A stretch of DNA of 64,000 nt, from positions 1,240,001 to 1,304,000 of the forward strand of contig NZ_AP028022.1 in the NCBI RefSeq assembly GCF_030296895.1. The letters are read 5' to 3'. The stretch comes from Helicobacter felistomachi (GTDB taxonomy: Bacteria > Campylobacterota > Campylobacteria > Campylobacterales > Helicobacteraceae). The notes beneath the pieces were generated by a model, which was given only the letters and a program-made list of their open reading frames with translations, was not told the DNA's origin and made no database searches. Both the position numbers and the translations under genes were made by a program. Positions 9,698-19,282 of the stretch are shown here, piece after piece (position 1 is the first letter of the stretch; each line of letters starts with the position of its first letter).

Positions 9698-9910
9698 GGG
9701 CATCCTTTATGGATAAACGAACGTCGATTCTAGACCCTTTGTCTAAACAAAAAATAAACTTTGATGTATTTAAATCCTGCCCCCTGAAGGGGTGTTTGTG
9801 TGTTAAAGGCTTTGTGGGTTTGGGGTTTAAAGAGTGTTACCACTTTGCCGCATTTTGGGTTTTTTGAGGGGGTTAGTGGGGTTTGTTGATCTTTGGCAAA
9901 TAATCTGCGC

Positions 9911-9916
9911 TATGCT
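9911..9916 (+). promoter_or_regulatory. Probable -10 box of the carbonic anhydrase gene
   Basis: TATGCT lies 31 bases before the start codon in the 250-base gap after the decayed DUF2779 gene. Helicobacter sigma-80 promoters depend mainly on the -10 element. The rest of the gap (9704-9905) is G/T-rich on the plus strand and shows nothing else I recognise. Confidence 0.4.
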
Positions 9917-9946
9917 GTGAATCTAGTCTGCTTAAAAAGGATTTTT

Positions 9947-10696
9947 ATGAAAAAAAGCTTGTTGCTCTTTGGTTTATCTTTGGGTGTGCTGATGGCTTCG
10001 GGGAATGAGAATTGGGGCTATGAAAACCACACGGGAGCTAAACACTGGGATAAGTTACACAGAGATTATGAGGTCTGCAAAACTGGTAAAAATCAATCGC
10101 CTTTCAACATTGAGCATTACTACCACTCCCCCGACAAAGAAGATTTTAGCTTTGATTACCACAGCACGGTGCCCACCTCGCTTGAGTATTCCCACTACAC
10201 TTTTGTGGCTAAGTTTGCCCACCCTAGCAATTCTGTCATTTATAGAGATCACGAGTACAAGCTGGTGAATTTACACTTCCATATCCCCATGGAATTTGCC
10301 ATCCATGGCAAGCGCCAGCCCTTGAGCATGCACCTGGTGCATAAAGACGCTCAAGGGCGTTTATTGGTGGTGGGGATTGGGTTTACAATTGGGCAAAAAA
10401 ACCCCTTCTTAACGCCCCTTTTAAACGCTTATCAACACAAAACACCCCCTCAACCTTTGATGTTAGACAAACTCTTGCCAGACACGATCCACTACTACCA
10501 CTTCAACGGCTCGCTCACCACACCCCCCTGCACGGAGGGTGTGACTTGGTTTGTCCTTGAAGAAACTCTAAGCCTCTCACCCCAACAATTTGCAGACATC
10601 CAAAAAATCATGCGTAACAAGTCCAACCAACGTCCCTTGCAAAAGGATTATAACCGCGTGATTGTCAAAAGCTCGGCTATTGTGCGTGAACGTTAA
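9947..10696 (+). CDS. Periplasmic alpha-carbonic anhydrase
   Basis: Hydrates CO2 to bicarbonate in the periplasm; in H. pylori this enzyme works with urease in acid acclimation. Signal peptide MKKSLLLFGLSLGVLMASG, then WGYENHTGAKHW, the substrate-channel segment CKTGKNQSPFNIE, the zinc ligands in NLHFHIP and the third histidine in SMHLVHKD, and GSLTTPPCTEGV near the end. Length is 249 residues, close to the H. pylori protein. AAAAGG sits before the ATG at 9947; an upstream in-frame start would break the signal peptide. Its last 20 bases overlap convergent miaA. Confidence 0.95.
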   Translation: MKKSLLLFGLSLGVLMASGNENWGYENHTGAKHWDKLHRDYEVCKTGKNQSPFNIEHYYHSPDKEDFSFDYHSTVPTSLEYSHYTFVAKFAHPSNSVIYRDHEYKLVNLHFHIPMEFAIHGKRQPLSMHLVHKDAQGRLLVVGIGFTIGQKNPFLTPLLNAYQHKTPPQPLMLDKLLPDTIHYYHFNGSLTTPPCTEGVTWFVLEETLSLSPQQFADIQKIMRNKSNQRPLQKDYNRVIVKSSAIVRER

Positions 10697-11558
10697 GGCG
10701 TAAAACTTCCTTTTTAAGTTCAAGCGAGCTTAAAAAGCGGGCGTTTTTAAATGTTTGATTGAAAGTCGTTTGGCGTTTGGCAAGTTGGCGGGTGTGGGTG
10801 GTGATCAAGCCCTCTAGCTCGCCATACTTGATCTCATGGTTTAAATATTGCAGGCACTCTTTAGGGCCAATCGCCTTAAAGGGTTGGCAGTGCGTGCCGT
10901 ACTTTTCGGCCAACTCTTTAATTTCTTGCACCATGCCCTGCTTTAGCATGTCCTTTGTGCGCTGGGCGATTTGGGCGTGTAGCACGGTCTTGTCTAACGC
11001 CAAAACAAAAACCTTAATGGGGTGTTTGAAGGGTTCTTTGGGGTGCTCTTGAAAATAAAGGCTTGGAGGGGTGTTGGTGGCAAAGTAGAGTTTAAGCCCT
11101 TGCGTGGTGCGGTAGGGGTCTGTGGCACTCTTGGCATAAGTGGGGTCTATTTTAGCTAAAAAGGCGTGGGGGTCTTTTAGGGCTTTGATTTGCTCTAAAA
11201 TTTCTTGCTCTTGGGTTGTGGTGAGTGTGGGCTGTGGGCTTAGTCCCTCAATCACGGATTTTAAATAAAACCCACTCCCCCCCACAATTAAAAGCGTTTC
11301 GTGTTCTAACATAGCCCTTTCAAGTTCAGCTTTAAAAACTTGGGCGTTGTTCTTTTGGGGGATTTTTAAGACATTTATGCCATAGTGCTTGACAATCTCT
11401 AGCTCTTTAGGGCTTGGCTTGGCACTGGCGATGTCGAGCTCTTGATAGACACTCAGCGAATCTAAAGACACAATGGGGGCGTTTAAGGCGAGCGCAAGCT
11501 CTAGTCCTAGCGCGCTCTTCCCGCTCCCACTAGCCCCGATGATGGCGATTAAATTCAA
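10677..11558 (-). CDS. miaA: tRNA dimethylallyltransferase
   Basis: Adds a dimethylallyl group to A37 of tRNAs reading UNN codons. P-loop GASGSGKS at residues 8-15, SLDSLSVYQELDIASAKPS and LIVGGSGFYLKS are family hallmarks. Length 293 residues. The start is TTG, overlapping the rsfS stop (TTGA), which implies translational coupling. Last gene of the long minus-strand run. Confidence 0.95.
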   Translation of the reverse strand: MNLIAIIGASGSGKSALGLELALALNAPIVSLDSLSVYQELDIASAKPSPKELEIVKHYGINVLKIPQKNNAQVFKAELERAMLEHETLLIVGGSGFYLKSVIEGLSPQPTLTTTQEQEILEQIKALKDPHAFLAKIDPTYAKSATDPYRTTQGLKLYFATNTPPSLYFQEHPKEPFKHPIKVFVLALDKTVLHAQIAQRTKDMLKQGMVQEIKELAEKYGTHCQPFKAIGPKECLQYLNHEIKYGELEGLITTHTRQLAKRQTTFNQTFKNARFLSSLELKKEVLRLNVHAQ

Positions 11559-11875
11559 TGCGCTTTGTTGTAGGTCTTTAAAAACCCGTCTAAATCAAAG
11601 CGTTCGCGGTAACTTTGGGTGAAAATGTGGATCATGATGTCGCCTAAATCGATGATGATCCACTCTTCATTGCTCTCATCTACGGCGTAAAATTCTTCGC
11701 CTAAAGGTTTGAGCGTGGTTTTTAAATGGTCTAACAAGGCTAGGGTGTGTTTGCCCGCTAGGGCGGTGGCGATCACCACATGCTCTGTGATGTAGTCTTG
11801 CTCTCTTAAGTCAAAGGTGGCGACATTTTCCGCCTTCTTTTCCTCAAGTAGGGCAACAATTCTAGCAATTCTCAT
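11555..11875 (-). CDS. rsfS: Ribosomal silencing factor
   Basis: RsfS (YbeB/Iojap family) binds L14 of the large ribosomal subunit and blocks subunit joining under starvation. At 106 residues it has the family length, and motifs NVATFDLRE, DYITEHVVIATA and EWIIIDLGDIMIHIFTQSYRERFDLDGF cover the whole domain. AAGGAG precedes the ATG. It overlaps nadD upstream and miaA downstream; nadD-rsfS pairing is widespread in bacteria. Confidence 0.95.
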   Translation of the reverse strand: MRIARIVALLEEKKAENVATFDLREQDYITEHVVIATALAGKHTLALLDHLKTTLKPLGEEFYAVDESNEEWIIIDLGDIMIHIFTQSYRERFDLDGFLKTYNKAH

Positions 11876-12461
11876 GGTTCTCCTTAAAGGTTGTCAACAC
11901 CCCGCTTTGCACCAAAGGGGGCAGGTAGGGGGGGATTTGGTGTTTTTCTAGCAGGGCTTTAATTTGGGTGGATGAGATGGGGCATTTGATTTTATCTAGG
12001 GATAAAAAAGAGTGGGGGTAGCTCGGGGGCGTGCTTAAAGGGTAGCCCTGTCTTTGCACCAAAATAAAATGTGCCAGCTGTGTCAATTCGCTGTAGCCCT
12101 CCCAGTCTTTCAACCCCTCTACATTGTCTGTACCCATGACAAAGTAGAGTTTTTGTGGGGCGTAGGTCTGGTGGAAATAACGCACGCTCTCAATGGTGGG
12201 CACGGGGCGTTTTTGCTGGATCTCGTAGTCGCTCACCACAACCTTATCCACGCCTCTTAAGAGTTCTTGCATCCACAGCAGGCGTTGCTGGGGTGTGAAG
12301 GCGGGGGGCTTTTTAAAAGGGTTTTGGTGCGCCACGAGGATAAAGAATTGATCTAGGGCAAAGCTTGCTAGGGTTTGGTAAACCACTTCTAAATGGGCGA
12401 TGTGCGGGGGGTCAAAGCTCCCCCCATAAAGCGCAATGGTGGGCTTAGGTGTTGTGTTCAA
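11862..12461 (-). CDS. nadD: Nicotinate-nucleotide adenylyltransferase
   Basis: Adenylates nicotinate mononucleotide in NAD synthesis. Motifs [11 protein letters not shown] (residues 13-23) and [10 protein letters not shown] near the C-terminus are diagnostic. Length 199 residues. The likely start is TTG at 12461, lying inside nikR (17-base overlap); no better start precedes the first motif. H. pylori has the same neighbour pair (HP1337 nadD, HP1338 nikR). Confidence 0.93.
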   Translation of the reverse strand: MNTTPKPTIALYGGSFDPPHIAHLEVVYQTLASFALDQFFILVAHQNPFKKPPAFTPQQRLLWMQELLRGVDKVVVSDYEIQQKRPVPTIESVRYFHQTYAPQKLYFVMGTDNVEGLKDWEGYSELTQLAHFILVQRQGYPLSTPPSYPHSFLSLDKIKCPISSTQIKALLEKHQIPPYLPPLVQSGVLTTFKENHENC

Positions 12462-12891
12462 AACTCGATGCTTTGGTGAGCTTGGAAAATTTCACTCCCT
12501 TAAGCCCTCCGATTTCTAAATGTAGGTGCATGATATCGGCGGGCTTGCCCTTTAAAATGATGGTTTCTAGGCAGTTGTGCTGATCGAGGTGCACATGCGT
12601 GGTGCATAAAATGCTGATGTGGCTCTCGTGTTGGATGTCGATCATGCGCTGGTTGAGCTCTCTTTGGTGGTGATCGTAAATGAGCACCACCACCGCCACA
12701 ATCAAGCCACAATTATCCTCAGCATCCGCCCTAGACCAGCTGTCTTCGACGAGCCGTTCTCTAATCATGTCGCGCACCAGCTCGGAGCGGGACGAATAGC
12801 CGTTTTTAATGATGCGGTTGTCTAGCTCGTCTAAAAGATTTTGTTGCAAGGACACCGAAAACCTAATGATGGCATCTTCTTTATTTTCCAT
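12445..12891 (-). CDS. nikR: Nickel-responsive regulator NikR
   Basis: Ribbon-helix-helix repressor/activator controlling nickel uptake and urease in Helicobacter. The DNA-binding ribbon-helix-helix is in residues 8-50 ([15 protein letters not shown]...[16 protein letters not shown]), followed by the ACT-like nickel domain. The nickel ligands known from H. pylori are all present at the same numbers: His88, His99, His101 and Cys107. Length 148 residues, identical to H. pylori. AGGAG precedes the ATG, and it lies 24 bases after lgt in the same run. No clear NikR box was seen in the window. Confidence 0.96.
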   Translation of the reverse strand: MENKEDAIIRFSVSLQQNLLDELDNRIIKNGYSSRSELVRDMIRERLVEDSWSRADAEDNCGLIVAVVVLIYDHHQRELNQRMIDIQHESHISILCTTHVHLDQHNCLETIILKGKPADIMHLHLEIGGLKGVKFSKLTKASSFEHNT

Positions 12892-12915
12892 GGCACTCCT
12901 CTAAAAGCCGCCATT

Positions 12916-13761
12916 TTAGCGCATTTGGGTGGATTTATCAAGTTTGATAAAGCCCCACAGCCCTAAAGACACCAGCACCATGCAAAAGCTCAAAATCTGC
13001 CCCATGCTCAAATGCCACACATAATAGCCCAGCTGTGCGTCCGCCTCCCTAAAATACTCCGCCACAAAGCGCGCACAGGCGTAAGCAAAGCCATACACCA
13101 CCATGAGCATGCCATGCGTTTTGCTGTAATGCCTAGCCACACAAATCACCAAGAACACACAAAAGCCCTCCAAAAACGCCTCAATGAGTTGGCTAGGGTA
13201 GCGCAATACTCCATGCACCAAAATGCCTATTTTCTCCCCGAAAATATCGCCCTGTGGCACCACACGCCCAAAGAGCTCTTGATTTAAAAAGTTGCCAATG
13301 CGCCCAAAGACATAGGCTAAAGGCAAACTCACGGCGATCAAATCCAAATACACTAAAAAGTTTTGCTTTTTGACCCGACTAAACACCCACGAAGCCACCA
13401 AAAAGCCCACCAGTCCGCCGTGATAACTCATGCCTCTAATGCCGATAAATTGCCCCTCGTAAAAGGGGTTAAAGATTTGCCACGGGGCTTTGAGATAGTA
13501 AAGCGTATTTGGGTCATAGATCAAAATATAGCCCAGCCTCGCGCCCAAAACTACCCCCACCTCAGCGTATAAAAAATAGCTCTCAAAATTAGCTTGGTTA
13601 ATGGGAAATCGTTTAGGGTCGGTTTTCAACGCCCTTTTAGCAAGAAAAAACGCCACTAAAAGGGCGCTCACATAGGCAAGCCCATACCAGTGCACGGGAA
13701 TGCCAAAGAGAGTAAAAGCGATGGGGCTAAAGTGGCTATAAATCGTGTTCCAGTAACTCAC
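12916..13761 (-). CDS. lgt: Prolipoprotein diacylglyceryl transferase
   Basis: Integral inner-membrane enzyme that transfers diacylglycerol from phosphatidylglycerol to the lipobox cysteine of prolipoproteins. Motifs SYHGGLVGFL and GRIGNFLNQELFGR are family signatures, and seven hydrophobic segments can be traced. I choose the GTG at 13761 (VSYWNTIYSHF...) because TAAGGA precedes it and H. pylori Lgt begins with the same WNTIY segment; a longer frame to 13809 lies inside the upstream gene. That gives 281 residues. Overlaps the pseudouridine synthase gene by 26 bases. Confidence 0.93.
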   Translation of the reverse strand: MSYWNTIYSHFSPIAFTLFGIPVHWYGLAYVSALLVAFFLAKRALKTDPKRFPINQANFESYFLYAEVGVVLGARLGYILIYDPNTLYYLKAPWQIFNPFYEGQFIGIRGMSYHGGLVGFLVASWVFSRVKKQNFLVYLDLIAVSLPLAYVFGRIGNFLNQELFGRVVPQGDIFGEKIGILVHGVLRYPSQLIEAFLEGFCVFLVICVARHYSKTHGMLMVVYGFAYACARFVAEYFREADAQLGYYVWHLSMGQILSFCMVLVSLGLWGFIKLDKSTQMR

Positions 13762-14494
13762 AAAAATCCTTAAAGTGGGGGGGCAGGGGGGCCTTAAATT
13801 TGTGCCCAAGCAACTCTAATTTCAAAGCGTGTAAGAAAAAATGTGGGTGGGGCTTTGCGCCGTAGAAAATGTCGCCCACAATGGGGTGTTTAGCGTGGGC
13901 TAAATGTGCCCTGATTTGGTGCGTAACGCCCGTTTCAATCACCACTTTGGCTAAAGTTTGTTGCTCGAAACTCTTAAGTGGGGTGATGTGCGTTACCGCC
14001 CTCTTGCCCTTGCTATGGACAAACGCCCGCACATAGCCCTTTTTATCCTCTATGTGGCTCTTTTGCACGCTTAAGGGTTGCTTTAAAGTTAAGGGCTTGT
14101 CTAGCACCCCTTGCACTAAAGCGACATACTCTTTATAGACTTTGCGTTCTTTAAACGCCTCTAGAGCTTTTTTGTAAAATTCCCCCAAACCCAGTAAGAG
14201 TACCCCGCTTGTGCTTTGGTCTAAGCGGTGTATCAACTGATAGGGCTTGTGCGTGCGCTCTAGCTCAAAGCTCGACACATTAAAGGCTTTGTCTAGGGCT
14301 AAAAACTCTGCCTCTTTAGCTAAAACCGCGCTTTGGCACTCCAGCACGCTTAAAAAGGTGTGTGGCTCTAAGAGTTCTCTAGCTAATTTTAGCCTCTGCC
14401 CCTTCACGCTCACCAGCCCCCTGTCTATGAGCCTTTTTGCCTCTTTGTGCGAAATGTTGCGCTGTTTGGCTAGGATTTTATACGCCTGTAACAT
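13736..14494 (-). CDS. RluA-family pseudouridine synthase
   Basis: Converts uridine to pseudouridine in rRNA or tRNA; the target is not evident. An N-terminal S4-like RNA-binding segment (residues 11-40, RNISHKEAKRLIDRGLVSVKG) precedes the catalytic domain. The catalytic aspartate is Asp92 in HRLDQSTSGVLLL, and the C-terminal GVTHQIRAHLAHAKHPIVGD is also diagnostic. 252 residues. Corresponds in position to H. pylori HP0956, between lgt and waaA. Confidence 0.9.
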   Translation of the reverse strand: MLQAYKILAKQRNISHKEAKRLIDRGLVSVKGQRLKLARELLEPHTFLSVLECQSAVLAKEAEFLALDKAFNVSSFELERTHKPYQLIHRLDQSTSGVLLLGLGEFYKKALEAFKERKVYKEYVALVQGVLDKPLTLKQPLSVQKSHIEDKKGYVRAFVHSKGKRAVTHITPLKSFEQQTLAKVVIETGVTHQIRAHLAHAKHPIVGDIFYGAKPHPHFFLHALKLELLGHKFKAPLPPHFKDFCELLEHDL

Positions 14495-15662
14495 GGATGG
14501 CCTTGATTAAGGTTTGTAATTCTTGCTCTTTGGTGTCTATCTTGCTCGCCTTGAGCGTGGCATGTGCTGCTAAAGTTTGGGTGAGTTGATCCGCTTGCAC
14601 CAAATAGAAATTTTGCACGCATGCAAACAACGCCTCTTGGTTAAAAATATGTGTCCCACTGATGAGTTTTACCCCAAAGTAGGCGGGCTCTAGAGGGTTG
14701 TGTCCGCCGATGGGCGCAAACGCCCCGCCCAAAATCACAATGTCGGCGATCGCATAAAAGTTAATCAGCTCCCCCAGTGCGTCTATCAAGAGCACTTTAC
14801 TATCCCACTTCAAACCCCTAGAGAAACAACTAAAATCGCCCTTTAATTTTGGGTGCTTTTCTAAATAGTTTTTCACCTCTTTAAAGCGCTCAGGATGGCG
14901 GGGGACTAAGATGAGTTGCGCCGGCTCTTGTAAGCTTAAAAACGCTTTTAAAATCAGTGCCTCCTCGCTCGGGTGGGTGCTTGCACCCACAATGCTTAAG
15001 TGTTTAAGTTTGGGGTAGGTTTTGGTGCAAAGGGGGGGGTTGAATAGTTTTGTGTGTGGGAAAACGCAAGGTGTTTTTGCTCCCAAACTCTCTAGCCTCT
15101 CTTTGTCTAAAGCACTTTGGGCGTAGATAAAATCAATCTGCTTAAAAAGGGCGGTGTAAAAGGGTTTTAGGCGTTGGTATTTAGGGTAAGAGCGGCTAGA
15201 AATGCGGGCGTTGATTAAAAAGGTCTTTGCGCCCACAGACTTAGCCAGCGCAAAGAGTTGAAACCACAGCTCCGCCTCTGTCACCACAAGGGCTTTTAGC
15301 TCACTTAAATCCTTGCGCCATAAAAACAACAAAGTTTCAAAGAGCAAAAAGCGCACTTGGAGTTTGGGGTGGATCTTGGCTAATTTTTGGGCGTGGTTGT
15401 AGCCCGTCTGTGTGGTCGTGGTTAAAAGCGTGGGCGTGTCTTTCAAGGCATTTAGCACACACTCTAAAGACTTCGCCTCGCCTAAAGAGCAAGCGTGCAA
15501 CCACAAGCGGGGCTTAAACTCAAGGGCATGCCCTTTGGCAAAAAAACGCCCTTTCAAAGAGTGGCGGTATTTTGCCTTCAGGCTAAAAAGGGCTAAAAAA
15601 GGCGTGGCGCAACAATGTGCCAAAGACAAAAGCCCTAAATACACAAACTTGAAAAAAGCCAA
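14478..15662 (-). CDS. waaA: 3-deoxy-D-manno-octulosonic acid (Kdo) transferase
   Basis: Transfers Kdo to lipid A during lipopolysaccharide assembly at the inner membrane. A short N-terminal hydrophobic segment anchors it. LWLHACSLGEAKSL is the family donor-domain motif, and GAFAPIGGHNPLEPA near residue 330 is the nucleotide-Kdo binding signature. 394 residues. The likely start is TTG just after the flgZ stop; its ribosome site is weak, so the first residues are uncertain. H. pylori counterpart HP0957. Confidence 0.93.
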   Translation of the reverse strand: MAFFKFVYLGLLSLAHCCATPFLALFSLKAKYRHSLKGRFFAKGHALEFKPRLWLHACSLGEAKSLECVLNALKDTPTLLTTTTQTGYNHAQKLAKIHPKLQVRFLLFETLLFLWRKDLSELKALVVTEAELWFQLFALAKSVGAKTFLINARISSRSYPKYQRLKPFYTALFKQIDFIYAQSALDKERLESLGAKTPCVFPHTKLFNPPLCTKTYPKLKHLSIVGASTHPSEEALILKAFLSLQEPAQLILVPRHPERFKEVKNYLEKHPKLKGDFSCFSRGLKWDSKVLLIDALGELINFYAIADIVILGGAFAPIGGHNPLEPAYFGVKLISGTHIFNQEALFACVQNFYLVQADQLTQTLAAHATLKASKIDTKEQELQTLIKAIHVTGV

Positions 15663-15665
15663 ACC

Positions 15666-16382
15666 TTAAGCGGATTGTGCGGTGTCTATGTATAAAATCC
15701 GCCCACAATGCGGACAAGTCAAAATGTCGCTGCTGCTTAAAACCTCAGCGTAGGTGCGATCGTTAATACGGATAAAGCACCCCCCACAGGCCTGCTTTTT
15801 CACACTCACCACGCAGGTGTTGCCGGCCCAACGGCGGATTTTCTCATAAAAGGCGATGAGTTTACGATCCATTTTTAAAGTCAAATCTTGTTTCTCTTGA
15901 AAAATCGCCTGTTGTTTCTCTTTAATCTCGGCGGTGTCTGCCTCCACCTTTTCCTCTAAAACGGCGATCTCTTGCTCCAAACTCTCTAATGCGCTTTGCA
16001 ATTCCTCTTGTAATTTGCTCTTGTGCCCGCTCTCATTTTGCAACCGTTCGATCTCTTTGTTGGCTTGGTTCGCCCTCTCTTTGGTGATGTCCTCTTCAAT
16101 ACCAAGGGAGCGTAGCTCCCTCTCGCTCTTCACTTGAGAAATCTTTTTTTGGATGCTATCGACTTTGGCGTTGGTTTCGTGCAGGGCTTGCTCGTTCTTT
16201 TGGATTTGCAGATGCAAGTTTGCCTTTTCTTCCTCAAGTAGGGCGTATTCCGTCTGCTTTTTCTGTCTTGTAGCTAGGGCTTTATCTAAGTCAGCGCGCT
16301 TAGCCTTAATCAAGGGTTCTAAAGCCTCAATGTCCTTGTCTAGCTTGGCAATTTGGATTAACTGCACTAAGTGGGCGTTCAT
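15666..16382 (-). CDS. flgZ: Coiled-coil zinc-ribbon flagellar regulator (HP0958 type)
   Basis: Homologue of H. pylori HP0958/FlgZ, which stabilises RpoN and modulates flaA mRNA; that role is known in H. pylori and inferred here. Residues 15-170 form a long antiparallel coiled coil rich in Glu, Lys and Gln. The C-terminal zinc ribbon has Cys199, Cys202, Cys223 and Cys226. Length 238 residues. One base separates it from the upstream nif3 gene and three from waaA. Confidence 0.92.
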   Translation of the reverse strand: MNAHLVQLIQIAKLDKDIEALEPLIKAKRADLDKALATRQKKQTEYALLEEEKANLHLQIQKNEQALHETNAKVDSIQKKISQVKSERELRSLGIEEDITKERANQANKEIERLQNESGHKSKLQEELQSALESLEQEIAVLEEKVEADTAEIKEKQQAIFQEKQDLTLKMDRKLIAFYEKIRRWAGNTCVVSVKKQACGGCFIRINDRTYAEVLSSSDILTCPHCGRILYIDTAQSA

Positions 16383-16383
16383 G

Positions 16384-17139
16384 TCAAACCTTAAGCATAA
16401 ATGGATTTTTACAATCTAGTAGTCTAACACACTTTACTTGAAATTGCAAAATATAGGGCTCTAGCAAGTCTTTTAAGAGGGGCACAAACGCCTTTTCACT
16501 CTCATAGTGAGGGACTTCTAAAAGCGAAATCCCCATACTGAGTGCCTGCATGGCTTCATGGTGCTTGATGTCGCCCGTGATGAGGCAAAGATCATTGGGG
16601 GCTTCTTTGAGTGTGTGCAAATACCCGCACCCTGCCCCGCACACCAGCACCACTTGTTGAATGAGATTCTTGGCACTCACGAGCCGCACATAGGGTAGGT
16701 TTAAACGCTCTTGCACTTGTGTGGCTAAGTGGCCTAAACTTGTAGGCGTGATGTCTGCCACCAACGCCATGCCCTCTTCCTTGGTACGCTCAAAGCCTAA
16801 TGACTTAGCAAAGTAGGGGTTTAAATGGGTCTTGTCAAAATTCGTATGCAAGGCGATTAAAGCACAGGATTTTTGCAACAACAAAGCGGCGATGTTGGCA
16901 GGGTATAAACTTGGGTTAAAGCTCTTGAAGGGCTTGAAAAATAAGGGGTGGTGGGTGAGTACCACGCTTCTAGGCTCTAGCTCTTTAACAAGCTCTAGGG
17001 TGAGTTCTAAAGCGATGGCGATGTTCTCATAGGGGGCGTTTAAACTGCCTAAATTCAGCCCGCAGTTATCCCAGTCTTCTTGCAAGCCAAAGGGGCTTAA
17101 TTGATCTAAAAAGGCGATTAATTCGTTTAGCTCAAGCAT
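16384..17139 (-). CDS. NIF3/YbgI-family metal-binding protein
   Basis: Nif3-like protein with two metal-binding ends: DNCGLNLGS near residue 24, [13 protein letters not shown] near 60, and the C-terminal [12 protein letters not shown] and PHYESE motifs. Family members are putative GTP cyclohydrolase 1 type 2-like hydrolases, but the substrate is not settled. 251 residues, the usual short form. Overlaps glyQ by eight bases. H. pylori HP0959. Confidence 0.9.
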   Translation of the reverse strand: MLELNELIAFLDQLSPFGLQEDWDNCGLNLGSLNAPYENIAIALELTLELVKELEPRSVVLTHHPLFFKPFKSFNPSLYPANIAALLLQKSCALIALHTNFDKTHLNPYFAKSLGFERTKEEGMALVADITPTSLGHLATQVQERLNLPYVRLVSAKNLIQQVVLVCGAGCGYLHTLKEAPNDLCLITGDIKHHEAMQALSMGISLLEVPHYESEKAFVPLLKDLLEPYILQFQVKCVRLLDCKNPFMLKV

Positions 17140-18013
17140 GCAGGCGTTTTAATCTATCCGACTCTTGCTCTTTATAAAGCAGGGCGCAGGCCTTGGCAAG
17201 TTCTCTAATTTTTAGAATGCACTCTTGCCGTTTAGCCACCGATAGGGCTTTTCTGGCATCTAGGACATTGAAAAAATGGCTAGAGAGCATCACAAAATCG
17301 TAAGCCACGAGGGGCAGATTTTGCTCTAAGCAACGCTTCGCCTCGGCTTGGTTAGCCTCAAAGCTTGTTTGCAAAAAGTCCAAATTGGCGTGGTTGAAGT
17401 GGTAATGGCTAAACTCAACCTCACCCTCCAAATGCACCTCTTTATAATACACGGGCTTGTTGTCTTTAAGCGTCCAAACAATATCCAGCACCGAATCGAC
17501 TTGTTGGATATAAGTCGCTAACCTCTCCACGCCATAGGTGATCTCAATGGGCGTGGGGCTGCACGCGATCGAGCCCACTTGCTGAAAGTAGGTAAATTGC
17601 GTGATCTCCATGCCATCTAGCCACACCTCCCAGCCTAGCCCCCACGCCCCCAAAGTGGGCGACTCCCAGTTGTCCTCCACAAAGCGGATGTCGTGTTTGC
17701 TAAAATCAATGCCTAGAGCCTGCAAACTTTGCAAATATAGCTCTTGGATGTTTAAGGGGCTTGGCTTGATCAAGACTTGGAATTGGTAGTAACTGCCTAG
17801 GCGGTTGGGGTTTTCTCCATAGCGCCCATCCGTGGGGCGGCGTGAGGGGGCGACATATGCCACACTCCAAGGGGTGGAGTCTAAACTTCTTAGCAAAGTG
17901 GCGGGGTGAAAAGTCCCCGCCCCTGCGGGGATGTCATAGGGTTGTAACAAGGTACAACCTTGCTTTTCCCAAAACTCTTGCAATTTCAATAGAATATTCG
18001 AAAAGGTCAGCAC
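17132..18013 (-). CDS. glyQ: Glycyl-tRNA synthetase alpha subunit
   Basis: Catalytic (alpha) subunit of the tetrameric class II glycyl-tRNA synthetase. Class II motifs appear in [51 protein letters not shown] and [14 protein letters not shown]. 293 residues. GTG start at 18013 with AAGGATAACGCC before it. The beta subunit (glyS) is not adjacent but lies about 6.6 kb upstream in the same strand run. Confidence 0.97.
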   Translation of the reverse strand: MLTFSNILLKLQEFWEKQGCTLLQPYDIPAGAGTFHPATLLRSLDSTPWSVAYVAPSRRPTDGRYGENPNRLGSYYQFQVLIKPSPLNIQELYLQSLQALGIDFSKHDIRFVEDNWESPTLGAWGLGWEVWLDGMEITQFTYFQQVGSIACSPTPIEITYGVERLATYIQQVDSVLDIVWTLKDNKPVYYKEVHLEGEVEFSHYHFNHANLDFLQTSFEANQAEAKRCLEQNLPLVAYDFVMLSSHFFNVLDARKALSVAKRQECILKIRELAKACALLYKEQESDRLKRLHA

Positions 18014-18023
18014 GGCGTTATCC

Positions 18024-18956
18024 TTATCGTTTGATTAAAGCAGTCATGCTCTCAAGCGGGTTTTTACCCTCCAAAAGCAGATCCAATTCTTTAGCAATAG
18101 GGGTGTGGATGTTTTCTCGCATGGCGATCTGCACAATTGCCTTGGTAGTTTTGATCCCCTCGGCGACTTCTTGCAACTCTTCTATGATCGTGGCTAGGGG
18201 TTTGCATTGGGCGATGCCTAGCCCCACTCTGTAATTGCGTGAGAGTAAAGAGTTTGCCGTTAAAAACAAATCCCCTGCCCCAGACAGCCCCAAAAAGGTT
18301 TGCTGTTTGCCCCCAAAATACGCCCCAAAACGGCTCATTTCCACAAGTCCCCTTGAGAGCAAACTCGCCTTGGCCCCCTGCCCTAGCTCCAAACCATCGC
18401 ACACCCCGGCGGCGATAGCGATGACATTTTTATACGCCCCGGCGATCTCTGCGCCCCTGATGTCCTCTTGGATGTAAGAGCGGATGAAGGCGGGCAAACA
18501 GGAGGCAAACTCCCCTGCAAGCTCGGGGTTAGTAGAGTGGATCGCCAAGGCACAGGGTAGGCTGGCCACAATCTCTTTAGCAAAGCTAGGGCCTGCTAAA
18601 TAACAGACATTGTTGCCCTTTAAGAACGTCTCCACAATTTGGCTCACAAAATGCCCTCCGATCTCAACCCCCTTCACGGCCACCAACACTTTAGAGTGGG
18701 TAGGCAGTTGGGCCTTTTCAAACCACGAGCGCAAATGCTGCACGCTGATGGCAATAACAAATAAATCCGCCTCTAAAGCTTCTTGCAACACACATTGTGT
18801 GATGGGCTCATGCCCTTTGAGCACAAGGTCTTTGTTTAAGGGCATGAGTAGGGGTGTTAAATCCTGTCTGGAAACAATCTTGATGGGGTTTTTATGCCCT
18901 AGTGCAAAGGCTAATGCCCTCCCCCAAGCCCCTCCGCCAAAAACCGCAACACGCAT
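18024..18956 (-). CDS. gpsA: NAD(P)-dependent glycerol-3-phosphate dehydrogenase
   Basis: Reduces dihydroxyacetone phosphate to sn-glycerol 3-phosphate for phospholipid synthesis. Rossmann motif [11 protein letters not shown] at the N-terminus, then AGPSFAKEI, the catalytic-lysine segment [12 protein letters not shown] and AEGIKTTKA. Of two tandem ATGs I take the second (18956), because GAAAGGA touches the first one and is correctly spaced only for the second. 310 residues. Precedes glyQ by ten bases, as in H. pylori (HP0961, HP0960). Confidence 0.96.
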   Translation of the reverse strand: MRVAVFGGGAWGRALAFALGHKNPIKIVSRQDLTPLLMPLNKDLVLKGHEPITQCVLQEALEADLFVIAISVQHLRSWFEKAQLPTHSKVLVAVKGVEIGGHFVSQIVETFLKGNNVCYLAGPSFAKEIVASLPCALAIHSTNPELAGEFASCLPAFIRSYIQEDIRGAEIAGAYKNVIAIAAGVCDGLELGQGAKASLLSRGLVEMSRFGAYFGGKQQTFLGLSGAGDLFLTANSLLSRNYRVGLGIAQCKPLATIIEELQEVAEGIKTTKAIVQIAMRENIHTPIAKELDLLLEGKNPLESMTALIKR

Positions 18957-18991
18957 AGCCATCCTTTCGCAAAAACTCTATTCTAGCATGT

Positions 18992-19282
18992 TTAAGCTAG
19001 GGGTGTAGAGATCGCCCCTAGGGGGATCAAATATAAGGTTGCCTCTTTGCTGAGGGCGTGGATTTGCTTGGCTAAAACTTGTGCTCTCTCCTCCTCTAAG
19101 TAGAGTTTAAATAGCCCATAGTCCTTGCGTCCGCTCACCTGCTCTTTTTCGCTTTTTAAAAGCGTGGAAGTGGCGTACTCAAAGCACTCCCCAAAGTAAA
19201 AGTCCTCATGCCCGTGGGCAAATAGGTGGTCCACGATCATGTCCTTAATCGCTAAGTCTGCATAAATCTCCACTAAAACCAT
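18992..19282 (-). CDS. DUF3240-family small protein downstream of cznA
   Basis: 96-residue cytoplasmic protein (MVLVEIYADLAIKDMIVDHL...) with a ferredoxin-like/PII-like pattern that I recognise as DUF3240, a family often found next to heavy-metal RND pumps. Its ATG shares one base with the cznA stop (TGATG), so it is translated with the pump. FAHGHEDFYFGECFEYA contains His, Asp, Glu and Cys that could bind metal. Function unproven; a metal-sensing or pump-modulating role is inference from the neighbourhood. A longer frame back to 19456 lies inside cznA and is rejected. Confidence 0.8.
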   Translation of the reverse strand: MVLVEIYADLAIKDMIVDHLFAHGHEDFYFGECFEYATSTLLKSEKEQVSGRKDYGLFKLYLEEERAQVLAKQIHALSKEATLYLIPLGAISTPLA

